64,000 nt of DNA from Planctomycetota bacterium. Lineage in GTDB: Bacteria > Planctomycetota > Planctomycetia > Gemmatales > HRBIN36. The notes below the pieces were generated by a model, which saw only the letters and a list, made by a program, of their open reading frames with translations, searched no databases and had not been told where the DNA came from. The stretch spans positions 62,001 to 126,000 of the forward strand of contig JACTMY010000013.1 in assembly GCA_014584395.1 (NCBI GenBank), written 5' to 3'. The translations under genes and the position numbers were made by a program. This document shows, one piece after another, positions 44,518 to 52,908 of this stretch; positions within the stretch are counted from its first letter, which is position 1, and every line of letters starts with the position of its first letter.

Positions 44518-44748
44518 ATGAGCACGCCGATCCCCACGATTCGTTGTCGCGAGAACGGTCCCCTCGTCATCCAGGGACCGATCTGTGTTCTCGATCATCA
44601 AGGCAATCCGTTTCCCCTGCCGGCGGGCAAGGACGTCTTCGCCTTGTGCCGCTGCGGCTCCTCGGCCAATAAGCCCTTCTGCGACGGCGCGCATCGCCAG
44701 AGCGGGTTCGAAGGAAACAATCTGGCCCCCGCGCAGCCGGCGGTTTAA
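44518..44748 (+). CDS. CDGSH iron-sulfur domain protein
   Basis: 76 residues. CRCGSSANKPFCDGAH is the complete CDGSH 2Fe-2S motif (C-x-C-x2-S-x3-P-x-C-D-G-x-H). The N-terminal IRCRENGPLVIQGPICVLD is the usual beta part. The ATG is preceded by GAGGAG at good spacing. Such proteins carry or transfer Fe-S clusters or electrons. It starts just before the complex I genes (88 bases upstream of nuoI), so an Fe-S supply role there is plausible but not shown. Confidence 0.93.
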   Translation: MSTPIPTIRCRENGPLVIQGPICVLDHQGNPFPLPAGKDVFALCRCGSSANKPFCDGAHRQSGFEGNNLAPAQPAV

Positions 44749-44835
44749 CCCCGCTTTCATGGCTTGCGGTTCGCGGCCGGACAAATACAATGATCTCGTC
44801 AGCCGCTTATCCGACTTAACAGTGAGCGAGGATTT

Positions 44836-45426
44836 ATGCGCGCCTGGTTTAGCGATGTTTACCGAGCGGTCGCCACCGTGGCCCAAGGCATGTACATCAC
44901 GCTTTGGTATTTCTTCCAGACGTACAAACGCCAAACCTTTACCCAGCGCTTTGAGTTCCCGGAACTGCCGGTTCCGATCAAGCCCCGCTATCGCGGCTTT
45001 CATCGCTTCGATTTGACCACCTGCATCGGCTGCGACAAATGCGCTCGGGCTTGCCCAGTGGATTGCATTTACATCGACAAGATCAAAAATCCCGTGGGCA
45101 AGGGGTTCCGCGTCCAGGGGTTCAAGATCGACTACGCCAAGTGCATTTTCTGCGCGTTGTGCGTGGACCCCTGCCCTGTCGATTGCATCTTCATGGGGTC
45201 CAATTACGACATCAGTTGCTATAGCCGCGACAGCTTGGTCGTGGATTTTGCCAGGCTGCCGCTGGACATCGCCTGGGGCCAGGCCACGCTGAATCCCACG
45301 GCCATCGCCGCTTCGAAACTGCAAGCCGAGCCGGTGTGGGTCAAGCCGCCGGATCCGCCGCCGCCGCCCAAGCCGGCGGCCGCCGCTCCGCCACCCGAAG
45401 CCCCGGCTCCCGAGGCGAAGACGTGA
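44836..45426 (+). CDS. nuoI: NADH-quinone oxidoreductase subunit I
   Basis: 196 residues with two 4Fe-4S motifs, [15 protein letters not shown] and [15 protein letters not shown], which hold clusters N6a and N6b in the peripheral arm of complex I. The flank [20 protein letters not shown] is typical of NuoI. A Pro/Ala-rich tail (residues about 170-196) is an addition beyond the usual length. It is unusual for nuoI to lie ahead of nuoA; canonical order puts it after nuoH. Confidence 0.96.
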   Translation: MRAWFSDVYRAVATVAQGMYITLWYFFQTYKRQTFTQRFEFPELPVPIKPRYRGFHRFDLTTCIGCDKCARACPVDCIYIDKIKNPVGKGFRVQGFKIDYAKCIFCALCVDPCPVDCIFMGSNYDISCYSRDSLVVDFARLPLDIAWGQATLNPTAIAASKLQAEPVWVKPPDPPPPPKPAAAAPPPEAPAPEAKT

Positions 45427-45492
45427 TGGGCGGCCGGACGGCGCGGGGCTGCGATGATGCATTGCTGAGTTGACTTTGTTCGGGACGCAACC

Positions 45493-46032
45493 ATGCCCAC
45501 TCTTCTTGGATACACCCTGCTGTTCACATTCGTTGGGGCGTTTTTCATCTTCTTCCACCTGGTCCTTGGCAAGTTCATCCGACCCGCCAAGCATGAAGAA
45601 GAAAAGGCGGCGATTTACGAATGCGGCGAACCCACCGTGGGCTCGTCCTGGATTCAGTTCGACCTGCGCTTTTACGTCGTCGCCCTGCTCTTTGTCATTT
45701 TCGATGTGGAAATGGTCTTTTTCTTTCCCTGGGCGGCCGTCTTCGGCAAGTTGAATGCCTTGGCCAATCCGGCCGTTTCACTGCTGCCCGATGATCAAAA
45801 AGGTCCGCTCATTCAGGCGCTGATTCCCGACGCCGCGGCGAATACTGTGATCCATCCGCAACAGGCCAACATCATGGCATGGTTTTCGTTCATCGACATC
45901 ATGATCTTCTTCGGCGTCTTGATGGTGGGGTTTGCTTATCTTTGGAAACGGGGCGATTTGGACTGGGTCCGCAGCACTGCCGCGGAAAAGGAATCGATCT
46001 CGACGAGTTCGTCGGCAAGCAGCGCAGCATAA
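45493..46032 (+). CDS. nuoA: NADH-quinone oxidoreductase subunit A
   Basis: 179 residues with three membrane segments. Conserved NuoA stretches are KAAIYECGEPTVGSSWIQFD, RFYVVALLFVIFDVEMVFFF and DIMIFFGVLMVGFAYLWKRG. The protein is longer than E. coli NuoA (147) because of an insert between segments 2 and 3 (about residues 90-120). It belongs to the membrane arm near the quinone site. It follows nuoI by 66 bases. Confidence 0.96.
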   Translation: MPTLLGYTLLFTFVGAFFIFFHLVLGKFIRPAKHEEEKAAIYECGEPTVGSSWIQFDLRFYVVALLFVIFDVEMVFFFPWAAVFGKLNALANPAVSLLPDDQKGPLIQALIPDAAANTVIHPQQANIMAWFSFIDIMIFFGVLMVGFAYLWKRGDLDWVRSTAAEKESISTSSSASSAA

Positions 46033-46124
46033 GCCGCCGGCGCGGCTCCCGGGGCGCCAGCGCATCCCGCTCATGCCTAAACCAGGCGCATAGACACGGC
46101 CACTCGATGAAGAGGTGAGGAAAC

Positions 46125-46739
46125 ATGGGTTGGGCTGAAGGTCGTTTTGAAGAGGGTGTGATTACAACGTCGCTGGAGCAAGCGATCAATTGGGCGCGCG
46201 AATCCAGCATGTGGCCCATGACGTTTGGCCTGGCGTGCTGCGCCATCGAAATGATGGCCACGGGCGCCAGCCGCTACGATATCGACCGCTTCGGAGCCGG
46301 GGCCTTTCGAGCGACGCCGCGCCAGGCGGATTTGATGATCGTCGCCGGCACGGTCAACTACAAAATGGCCAGCCGCGTCCGCCGGCTCTACAATCAGATG
46401 CCCGATCCCAAATTCGTCATCGCCATGGGCGCCTGCACGTGCGGCGGGGGGCCATATTACAAATATGGCTACAACGTGGTCAAGGGCGTGGATCTCGTCG
46501 TGCCGGTGGACGTTTACGTGGCGGGCTGCCCGCCGCGCCCCGAAGCCTTGCTCGAAGGCTTGATGCGGATTCAGGACAAAGTCCGCTCCATGAAGTACCT
46601 CACCAAAGGACAACCTTACGAAAACTTGATCCCCATGCGGACCGGCCAGGTCAAGCTGCCGCCCGAATTGGCTACGCCCGAGTTGGCCAACCAATTCGCC
46701 AAGAAAAACAAAGAGGCGGCGGCCCCGGCCAAGGCGTAA
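46125..46739 (+). CDS. nuoB: NADH-quinone oxidoreductase subunit B
   Basis: 204 residues. Cluster N2 ligands are in [16 protein letters not shown] (adjacent Cys), [20 protein letters not shown] and [28 protein letters not shown] is also typical. It carries the last Fe-S cluster before quinone. The C-terminal tail is Lys/Ala-rich. It lies between nuoA and nuoC. Confidence 0.97.
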   Translation: MGWAEGRFEEGVITTSLEQAINWARESSMWPMTFGLACCAIEMMATGASRYDIDRFGAGAFRATPRQADLMIVAGTVNYKMASRVRRLYNQMPDPKFVIAMGACTCGGGPYYKYGYNVVKGVDLVVPVDVYVAGCPPRPEALLEGLMRIQDKVRSMKYLTKGQPYENLIPMRTGQVKLPPELATPELANQFAKKNKEAAAPAKA

Positions 46740-46771
46740 TCCACCATCCCCTTTCCTTAAAGCGAAGCACC

Positions 46772-47302
46772 ATGACGGGTCCAGAAATCATCCTGCTCCT
46801 CGACGAACAGTTCGGCCCCAAGATCAAGGAGAAGAAGCCGGAGGCCATCGATCCTTTCGTCGAGGTGGAACCGCAGCATCTCGTCGAAGTGTGCACGTTT
46901 CTGCGCGACGATCCTCGATTGCAGTTCGACATGCTCAACTGCATCACTGGAACCGATTATCTGGAGACGGAGAAAGCGAAGCTGGCCAAAGCGGGCTTCG
47001 AGCCGCACGTCGAAGTCGTTTATCACTTCTCCAGCTTTGTGAAGAAGCATCGGTTTGTCGTGAAAGTGTGCTTGCCGCGCTGGCGCGATCAGCAAGAAGG
47101 CCAATTGCCCCAGGTGCCGTCCCTCGTTGCCTTATGGCCGGCCGCGGATTGGCACGAACGCGAAACCTTCGACATGATGGGTATCGACTTCACGGGCCAT
47201 CCCGACCTGCGCCGCATCCTATTGGCCGAGGATTGGGAAGGCTATCCGCTGCGCAAGGATTATGTGTTTCCATTGGAATACCATGGGATTCGAGGCCGTT
47301 GA
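46772..47302 (+). CDS. nuoC: NADH-quinone oxidoreductase subunit C
   Basis: 176 residues with the 30-kDa subunit motif [20 protein letters not shown], then [35 protein letters not shown] is the N-terminal part. It is a hydrophilic subunit at the quinone module. The ATG at 46772 follows AAAGCGAAGCACC; the larger overlapping frame from 46190 is a shadow of nuoB. It sits 32 bases after nuoB. Confidence 0.96.
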   Translation: MTGPEIILLLDEQFGPKIKEKKPEAIDPFVEVEPQHLVEVCTFLRDDPRLQFDMLNCITGTDYLETEKAKLAKAGFEPHVEVVYHFSSFVKKHRFVVKVCLPRWRDQQEGQLPQVPSLVALWPAADWHERETFDMMGIDFTGHPDLRRILLAEDWEGYPLRKDYVFPLEYHGIRGR

Positions 47303-47415
47303 CGTGAGGGAGATAGAGGGAGAGGGCCCTTTCTTGAAAGCCAGGGAATCCTGCTCTTCGCGCACTTAGCGCCCGTTTGACCCAACCGCATCCAACCAGC
47401 CCAAGGGGTTGTAGC

Positions 47416-48615
47416 ATGTCCGCGACCGCCGTTCATGAAAAAGACGATCAGCGCCTGGTGGAGTTTGACGTCCGCACGGACGAGATGCTTGTCAGCATGG
47501 GGCCGCAGCACCCCAGCACCCACGGCGTGCTCCGGCTGGTCTTGAAGACCGACGGCGAGATCGTGTCCGAGGTCGCGCCGCACGTCGGCTATCTCCATCG
47601 CTGCGCGGAAAAGATCGGCGAAAACGTCACGACCATCCAATACATCCCCTACACCGATCGCATGGATTATCTGGCCGCGATGAACATGAATCTGGGCTAC
47701 TCCCTGGCGGTGGAGAAGCTCTGCGGCATGAAGATTCCCGAGAAAGCCCAGGTCATTCGAGTGCTGATCGCGGAATTGAACCGCATCGCCAGCCACCTCG
47801 TGGCCATGGGCACGTATGGGTTGGACCTGGGCTCGTTCAGCCCGTTTCTTTACGCCTTTCGCGAACGGGAAATGATCCTCGATCTCTTCGAGGAAGTTTG
47901 CGGCGCTCGGCTGACCTACAGCTACATCACCATCGGCGGCGCGCACGACGATCTCCCCGAAGGCTGGCTGGGGCGGCTCAAGGAGTTCTTGGATTACTTT
48001 GAGCCGCGCATCCAGGAATACCATACCCTGCTCACGCACAACCACATCTTCATCAAGCGCACCGCCAACATCGGCGTCCTCTCCAAGGCCCAGGCCCTGG
48101 CCTTCGGCTGCACCGGGCCGATGCTTCGCGGCTCCCTCGATCGCCGCAACCAGGATCATGCGTGGGACCTGCGCAAGATCGAACCCTACTGCGGCTACGA
48201 AACGTATGATTTTGAAGTGCCCATTCCCCCCTTCGATCATGCTCCCCGCGAAGCGGTCATTGGCGACTGCTGGCATCGCTACTATGTGCGGATGCTCGAA
48301 GTCGTCAACTCCATGAAAATCATCCGCCAGGCCATCGACCGCTACGGTTCGGCCAGCGGCTCCCATCGCGTGGAACTGCCCAAGCATTTGCATCCAGGGG
48401 AAGCCTATCTGGAAACGGAATGCCCCCGCGGCCAAATGGGCTTTTACGTCGTCGGCCGCAATACGAAGGAACAAGTCCCCCTGCGCGTTCGGGCGCGCTC
48501 CTCCTGCATGGCCAACCTGAGCGTCTGCCATGAACTGTGCCGCAACTGTTTGATCGCCGACGTCCCGGCCATTGTCGGTTCGATCGACATCGTGATGGGC
48601 GAAATAGATAGATGA
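47416..48615 (+). CDS. nuoD: NADH-quinone oxidoreductase subunit D
   Basis: 399 residues. SMGPQHPSTHGVLRLVLKTD is the 49-kDa signature with the His at the quinone site. LHRCAEKIGENVTTIQYIPY and GRLKEFLDYFEPRI follow, and the C-terminus VPAIVGSIDIVMGEIDR is complete. It forms the quinone-binding face with NuoB. AAGGGG precedes the ATG. It is the last complex I gene here; an intrinsic terminator follows at 48749. Confidence 0.97.
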   Translation: MSATAVHEKDDQRLVEFDVRTDEMLVSMGPQHPSTHGVLRLVLKTDGEIVSEVAPHVGYLHRCAEKIGENVTTIQYIPYTDRMDYLAAMNMNLGYSLAVEKLCGMKIPEKAQVIRVLIAELNRIASHLVAMGTYGLDLGSFSPFLYAFREREMILDLFEEVCGARLTYSYITIGGAHDDLPEGWLGRLKEFLDYFEPRIQEYHTLLTHNHIFIKRTANIGVLSKAQALAFGCTGPMLRGSLDRRNQDHAWDLRKIEPYCGYETYDFEVPIPPFDHAPREAVIGDCWHRYYVRMLEVVNSMKIIRQAIDRYGSASGSHRVELPKHLHPGEAYLETECPRGQMGFYVVGRNTKEQVPLRVRARSSCMANLSVCHELCRNCLIADVPAIVGSIDIVMGEIDR

Positions 48616-48621
48616 CTACGG

Positions 48622-48658
48622 TTTTCACAAGTCGTTTAAGTTCAATGACTTGTGGAAA
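48622..48658. repeat. Inverted repeat just after nuoD
   Basis: TTTTCACAAGTC (48622-48633) and GACTTGTGGAAA (48647-48658) form a near-perfect 11-12 bp hairpin with a 13-base loop, seven bases past the nuoD stop. There is no T-run. It may protect the mRNA 3' end or be part of the island boundary. Confidence 0.55.
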
Positions 48659-48748
48659 TCAAAAATTCCCCGAAAGTGCCCGAAATAGGGTGCATTTCCC
48701 GGAATGCGGTGCATTTAGGGTGCATCGCCAACTCGATATCGTAGCACC

Positions 48749-48789
48749 AACTGACCGCCCTTTTGACGCTGAAGGCCGGTCAGTTTTTT
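48749..48789 (+). terminator. Strong intrinsic terminator after nuoD
   Basis: A 14-bp stem with one mismatch (AACTGACCGCCCTT pairing with AAGGCCGGTCAGTT) and a 9-base loop is followed directly by TTTTTT. It lies 134 bases past the nuoD stop and separates the nuo cluster from the AbiEi gene. Confidence 0.8.
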
Positions 48790-48832
48790 GTTGGCGATCA
48801 ACGCTCCTCAGCGAATGCAGCGGTCCCGATGT

Positions 48833-48953
48833 TTTCACTTTTATTGTTGTTTTCACTGTTCGGTGAAACAGCACGCTTGGGTGAAAATCGGGTTGCCAAG
48901 GTTCACTTTATATGCTATTTTCACTTATCGGTGAAATCATGGAAAAAGTGAAA
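48833..48953 (+). promoter_or_regulatory. Array of TTTCAC/GTGAAA operator boxes in front of the AbiEi gene
   Basis: TTTCAC occurs at 48833, 48851 and 48919 (with variant GTTCAC at 48901). GTGAAA occurs at 48863, 48881, 48931 and 48948. Two full palindromes TTTCAC-N6-GTGAAA sit at 48851-48868 and 48919-48936. The companion half-sites are at a fixed spacing: 48833 to 48851, 48863 to 48881 and 48901 to 48919 are each 18 bases, and 48931 to 48948 is 17. AbiEi antitoxins are known to repress their own operon through inverted repeats, so this is very probably the autoregulatory operator. Confidence 0.7.
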
Positions 48954-50060
48954 ACTGCACAGGACCGAGCCTTTGTTCCCGCCGCCGAATGGGTCCGGCG
49001 ACTGGCCGAGGAGACTACGGCCTTTGAGATCGTCAACGCTGTCGAAGAGAAGGCAAAGCGTGCCGACCAGCGGAAGGTGGAGTGGGATCAGGTCATCACG
49101 CTCTCGGTGAAGCCCGACCAGCGACGGGTTGATCTGCTCGTGCAGACACGGCAGCACCTTTTGCCGAACACGGCTCTAGGCATCTTCCAAAAGCTCAACG
49201 CAAATCGCCCGGAGGGTACGCCTCTGCTCTGCGCTCCGTACATCTCGCCACGAGTAGCGGAGATGTGTCGAGAGCAGAACGTCAGCTACCTCGATGGCGT
49301 GGGAAACTGTTGGATCGCCGCACCTGGGCTGTTCGTGCATATTGCCGGTCGCCCGAACCGTCCAACGGTGAACAAGGCCGTCGATCCCTTCTCCAAGAAG
49401 TCGAGCCGGGTCGTCCGCACGCTTCTCACGCATCCCCAAAAGGGATGGCAGGTGCAACAGTTGGCACAGCAGGCCGACGTGAGCCTGGGTTTAGTGTCGA
49501 AGGCAAAGACTGCACTCGTGGAGGATGCCTACTTGGAGGAGCGTGACCGCCTGCTGTTCGTGCGGGATGGGGTCAAGCTCCTTCAGGGATGGTCGTCGGA
49601 ATATCGCCCGCATGTGAAGCGGGTCCAACTCTTCGCCATCCCTCGGCCTAACGAGGTCGAAACACGTCTCGCTGAATGGTGTCGGACGAACAAGGTCACT
49701 TACGCCCTGACGCAGCTTGCGGCGGCTTGGCGGTATTCGCCGATGGTCCGATACGACAAGAGCGTGGCCTACATCGACAGAAAACTGGAGACGGGCAACA
49801 AGCTGAAATCGTTGCTCGAACATCTCGACGCCAAGGAAGTCGAGACGGGGGCAAACTGCATTCTCTGGATCACGGACGACCCCGCTGTGTTCACGGACTC
49901 TAAAGAGTTCGACGGCGTAAAGGTTGTCTCCCCGCTTCAACTTTACCTGGACCTGATGGCACTGTCGGGGCGGGGAAAGGACGCAGCGGAAGAGGTCTTT
50001 GAGAGGGAACTGCGTCCACTGCTTACAGTCGGTGAATCGAAGTCAGGAGGCGACGAATGA
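48939..50060 (+). CDS. AbiEi-like antitoxin / transcriptional regulator (type IV toxin-antitoxin)
   Basis: About 373 residues. The middle has a winged-helix segment (SSRVVRTLLTHPQKGWQVQQ, then LAQQADVSLGLVSKAKTALV). The C-terminal part (ALTQLAAAWRYSPMVRYDKS, KEVETGANCILWITDD, VVSPLQLYLDLMALSGRGKD) is as in AbiEi-type regulators (LYxDL is typical). The N-terminal part (VEWDQVITLSVKPDQRRVDL) is less clear. ATG 48939 is preferred because GGTGA precedes it and the operator palindrome covers the alternative ATG at 48912. Its stop overlaps the next start (ATGA), the usual antitoxin/toxin coupling. Confidence 0.75.
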   Translation: MEKVKTAQDRAFVPAAEWVRRLAEETTAFEIVNAVEEKAKRADQRKVEWDQVITLSVKPDQRRVDLLVQTRQHLLPNTALGIFQKLNANRPEGTPLLCAPYISPRVAEMCREQNVSYLDGVGNCWIAAPGLFVHIAGRPNRPTVNKAVDPFSKKSSRVVRTLLTHPQKGWQVQQLAQQADVSLGLVSKAKTALVEDAYLEERDRLLFVRDGVKLLQGWSSEYRPHVKRVQLFAIPRPNEVETRLAEWCRTNKVTYALTQLAAAWRYSPMVRYDKSVAYIDRKLETGNKLKSLLEHLDAKEVETGANCILWITDDPAVFTDSKEFDGVKVVSPLQLYLDLMALSGRGKDAAEEVFERELRPLLTVGESKSGGDE

Positions 50061-50866
50061 ACGAAGTGGATGCGTGCCGAGCCGTCCTGATCGAAGTGCT
50101 GACCATCCTCGCCAAAGACCTCGACAAGCTGGCCGTCGTGGGCGGTTGGGTTCCCGAACTGGCATTCCCCAACAAGGGACATATCGGATCGCTTGATGTC
50201 GATCTTGCCCTCGACGCACGCAAACTCGAACCCAAAGCCTACGAGTCGATCCGAAAGAAGCTGGCGGACGCCGGGTATCAACAGTCCCCGGAGATGTCGA
50301 ATCGGTTCTATCGCAACATCCCCGGCACGTCGATTCAGGTGAAGGTCGATCTCATCACGGGAGAGTTTCCCGAAATCGCCGCCGATGGAACGCATTACCG
50401 CATTCAAGAACTGGCGGTGTGGAAGGCCCGTGGCGTGGATTTGGCATTCACCTTCCAGCAGGATGTCGCCGTCGAAGGGACTCTTCCGAACGGGGGACAC
50501 AACAAGGTCTCGGCGAAGATGCCGATCATCGCCGCTTACCTGTGCATCAAGGTCATCACCCTCAGCGAGCGCAAGAAGGAGAAGGACGCCTACGACATAT
50601 GCTTTTGCATCGAGAACTACCACGGCGGCTACAAAAAGTTGGCCGAGGAGTTCCGGGACAAGATGGATGACAAACTCATCGCCGAAGGCATTGGCATCCT
50701 GCGGGAAAAGTTCGAGAGACTGGACAGCATCGGTCCGGCGTGGGCGGCACAGACAGCCGAGGAAGCCACTGCCGGAACCGACTTCGATTTGGAAATGGAA
50801 CAGCGCCGAGCCTACGAAATCGTCAACGCACTGTTGCGAGAGATCGACAGCATGGCTGGGGAGTAG
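50057..50866 (+). CDS. AbiEii-like nucleotidyltransferase toxin
   Basis: 269 residues. The nucleotidyltransferase core is LAVVGGWVPELAFPNKGHIG followed by SLDVDLALD, giving GG...S-x-D-x-D as in AbiEii/MenT toxins. VKVDLITGEFPEI adds the third acidic strand, and MPIIAAYLCIKVITLSERKK with EKDAYDICFCIENY (Lys and Asp) is the helical half. AbiEii toxins act as nucleotidyltransferases that stop growth, for example during phage infection. The start overlaps the AbiEi stop by four bases. Confidence 0.8.
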   Translation: MNEVDACRAVLIEVLTILAKDLDKLAVVGGWVPELAFPNKGHIGSLDVDLALDARKLEPKAYESIRKKLADAGYQQSPEMSNRFYRNIPGTSIQVKVDLITGEFPEIAADGTHYRIQELAVWKARGVDLAFTFQQDVAVEGTLPNGGHNKVSAKMPIIAAYLCIKVITLSERKKEKDAYDICFCIENYHGGYKKLAEEFRDKMDDKLIAEGIGILREKFERLDSIGPAWAAQTAEEATAGTDFDLEMEQRRAYEIVNALLREIDSMAGE

Positions 50867-50893
50867 ATCTCGAGCTTTTATTTGACGGCTATT

Positions 50894-50928
50894 TGATCCG
50901 AACGAAACTTTGGTATGGATTCGGATCA
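50894..50928. repeat. 9-bp perfect inverted repeat after the AbiEii gene
   Basis: TGATCCGAA (50894-50902) and TTCGGATCA (50920-50928) flank a 17-base loop, 27 bases past the toxin stop. Without a T-run a terminator role is uncertain. Confidence 0.45.
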
Positions 50929-51029
50929 GCCCTTCGCTGCAAGTGCATGTCGAGCATGGCATTGCGAGATACAGCGATATTGGATGCTATTTTGACTGAG
51001 GGAGTTGACCCCAGAAGGTTGTTGAACTC

Positions 51030-51437
51030 ATGCCCTGGATCGAATGGTACAACTCGCTGGCCAAACCCGCTTGGACGCCAGCCCCGGCGACCATCGGGAT
51101 GATCTGGCAGATGCTCTACCCGATCATCCTCATCAGCTTTGGATTCGTGTTCGTGCAGGCGATCCGCAAGAAAGTGCCGTGGCTGGTGGCGATGCCCTTC
51201 GCCATCAACCTCGTGGCCAATCTGATCTTCACCCCGATTCAATTCGGGATGCGGAACCTGCCGCTGGCGTCGGTGGACATTCTGATCGTGTGGGGCACGA
51301 TCATCTGGGCGGCAGTGGCGATCTGGAAGCACTACCGCTGGGTCGCCGTGGCTCAGGTGCCGTACTTCATATGGGTGTTGATAGCGACGGTACTGCAACT
51401 AAGCATCACGGCGATGAATTGGGGAGCGGCGCCATGA
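51030..51437 (+). CDS. TspO/MBR-like membrane protein
   Basis: 135 residues, four to five membrane segments. WYNSLAKPAWTPAPATIGMI matches the TspO/MBR W-(Y/F)-x-L-x-KPxWxPP-x-W/G start; LYPIILISFGFVFVQAI, AINLVANLIFTPIQFGMRNL (NxxWxxxFF position) and LASVDILIVWGTIIWAAVAI follow. TspO proteins bind tetrapyrroles or sterols. It is smaller than the usual 155-160 residues. Its last 45 bases are the first copy of the 56-bp repeat that reappears at 52771. AGAAGG lies upstream of the ATG. Confidence 0.82.
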   Translation: MPWIEWYNSLAKPAWTPAPATIGMIWQMLYPIILISFGFVFVQAIRKKVPWLVAMPFAINLVANLIFTPIQFGMRNLPLASVDILIVWGTIIWAAVAIWKHYRWVAVAQVPYFIWVLIATVLQLSITAMNWGAAP

Positions 51438-51448
51438 TGCCGTTCAGG
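51393..51448. repeat. 56-bp direct repeat, copy 1 (3' end of the TspO-like gene)
   Basis: Bases 51393-51448 are identical to 52771-52826 (56/56), offset by 1378 bases. Copy 1 contains the last 45 bases of the TspO-like gene including its stop and 11 bases beyond. Sequence outside both copies differs on each side. Confidence 0.95.
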
Positions 51449-51864
51449 CATCCGGCGAAAAAGGGAAATGTCAGAGCGATGCAGATTCGATCAATGCTGT
51501 TTACAATGAGGAAGCGTAAATCCTGATCCACTTTCCCCTCGCATTCGCCACTCAACTCGGTGGCAAGTATAACAATTTTTGGTAAGGGAGGAGTACCGGG
51601 TCCGTTATCAATTCGGGGTCGCTTGCACCGGGGAGCGCCAAAGTGGAAAAACTCTCGGATGACCATCGAAAATCCGATGCCGCCGAGCAACTGGGCGTCA
51701 CACCCGGCCCGCTTCGCAAAAGAGACAGCGCCGAGAAGATTGCAGCCGTTCGCTAACCAGTGAACGATGACCGGCTCTTCAAGTGGGAAAACATGGATGC
51801 CTTGCTCAAACAAGCGGTGGTGGCCAGAGTGTAAGCAACGAAGTGATGAAACAGTAGAAAAAAG
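51438..51864. other. Gene-free left part of the repeat-bracketed segment
   Basis: No full gene is recognised. A plus-strand frame around 51640-51755 reads VEKLSDDHRKSDAAEQLGVT with a further basic stretch and then stops; after the stop another short frame reads LFKWENMDALLKQAVVARV. These may be remnants of a small DNA-binding or antitoxin gene, but I cannot support a call. The Zeta-like gene starts at 51865. Confidence 0.3.
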
Positions 51865-52464
51865 ATGAAAAAGAAGGGAGCGAAGCCGCCGACGGTGTAC
51901 GTCATCGCCGGTCCCAATGGGGCGGGGAAAACGACGTTCGCTTCGGAATTTTTGCCACACTTCGTGCAGTGCCAGGAGTTTCTGAATGCGGACCTGATCG
52001 CTGCGGGTTTGTCGCCGTTTGATCCAGAGTCGCAGAACGTTCGTGCTGGGCGATTACTGTTGGACAGGATTAGTGAACTAACGATCGAGCGAGCGACCTT
52101 TGGCTTCGAGACCACCTTATCGGGTCGAACCTACATTAAGCGGCTCGCCGATATGCGGGACTGCGGCTATCAGGTTTTTCTGTTCTACCTGTGGTTGCCG
52201 AGTGCGGCGATGGCAGTCGCTCGCGTGGCGAACCGGGTCAAGCAAGGTGGGCACAATGTCCCACCGAATGATATTCGACGGCGTTATGCAGGGGGCTTGC
52301 GCAATCTGTTTCGAATGTATCGTCCGATTCTCGATGGCTGGTGGCTCTACGATGCGTCTCGCTTGCCGCCCAAACTGGTTGCTTCGGAGGAAGGCAAACA
52401 ACTGACAGTTAAACAGAAACGGCTGTTTGACCGAATCAAACGACAAGCGGAGGGATACCCATGA
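51865..52464 (+). CDS. Zeta-toxin-like kinase
   Basis: 199 residues. The Walker A motif is VIAGPNGAGKTTFASEFLP at residues 13-31. EFLNADLIAAGLSPFDPE has the conserved Asn-Ala-Asp of Zeta-like kinases. FGFETTLSGRTYIKRLADMR is the substrate loop, FLFYLWLPSAAMAVARVANR the next strand, and GGHNVPPNDIRRRYAGGLRN a basic segment. Zeta toxins phosphorylate UDP-GlcNAc and block wall synthesis; this chromosomal group is shorter (about 200 residues) than the plasmid zeta toxin and its substrate is unproved. The stop overlaps the next gene (ATGA). Confidence 0.85.
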   Translation: MKKKGAKPPTVYVIAGPNGAGKTTFASEFLPHFVQCQEFLNADLIAAGLSPFDPESQNVRAGRLLLDRISELTIERATFGFETTLSGRTYIKRLADMRDCGYQVFLFYLWLPSAAMAVARVANRVKQGGHNVPPNDIRRRYAGGLRNLFRMYRPILDGWWLYDASRLPPKLVASEEGKQLTVKQKRLFDRIKRQAEGYP

Positions 52465-52694
52465 AGAGTAGAATTGACCAGCCGTTGGCGAAATTGGCCG
52501 ATGCCGCCTTTGAGCAAGCGTCTCAGAAGGTGATTGAGCGCGCCCGTCAATTCGGTACCCCCATTATCGTGTGGGAAAATGAGGCCATAAAGGAAGTGCA
52601 GCCGCCGCAAGATCGATCGGCATTGGACCGGCAAAATTCTGGTCGTCTTCCTGGCCGTCCTGCACAGCCCGCGGCGGGGCCTAATGCGGAATAA
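52461..52694 (+). CDS. Small partner (putative antitoxin) of the Zeta-like kinase
   Basis: 77 residues. RIDQPLAKLADAAFEQASQK and VIERARQFGTPIIVWENEAI match a family of short proteins commonly encoded just after Zeta-like kinases, where GTP-x-I-x-W begins a short strand. The last 25 residues (after QPPQDRSALDRQ) look unconserved and may come from a shifted or replaced 3' end. Its start overlaps the kinase stop by four bases. An antitoxin role is inferred from the coupling and size. Confidence 0.6.
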   Translation: MKSRIDQPLAKLADAAFEQASQKVIERARQFGTPIIVWENEAIKEVQPPQDRSALDRQNSGRLPGRPAQPAAGPNAE

Positions 52695-52770
52695 GATCGG
52701 CCTCGACGTCTGCATGGTGAATACACGCCTGACGATTACGGCACTTGGTTTGGGCATCAAAAGTGGCCTG

Positions 52771-52826
52771 CTGCAACTAAGCATCACGGCGATGAATTGG
52801 GGAGCGGCGCCATGATGCCGTTCAGG
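52771..52826. repeat. 56-bp direct repeat, copy 2
   Basis: An exact copy of 51393-51448, here not attached to any TspO coding sequence; the preceding bases are unrelated to the gene. It marks the right edge of a 1378-bp unit carrying the Zeta-like pair. Confidence 0.95.
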
Positions 52827-52908
52827 ACCAGGGTAGGGTAGTAGAGTAGGGGAGGATGCCTCTGCCAGGGAAGCACTCCGTGTCGAATCCCAAGTCGTGG
52901 CTGGTTGA

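Noticed and set aside
47260-48531. 423-residue minus-strand frame opposite nuoD
   Set aside because: Shadow of nuoD, which has its family signature in the plus frame.
48687-48725. Short repeats AGGGTGCAT / GGTGCATTT as a possible CRISPR or iteron array
   Set aside because: Only two copies of each at uneven spacing; no leader, cas or rep gene nearby.
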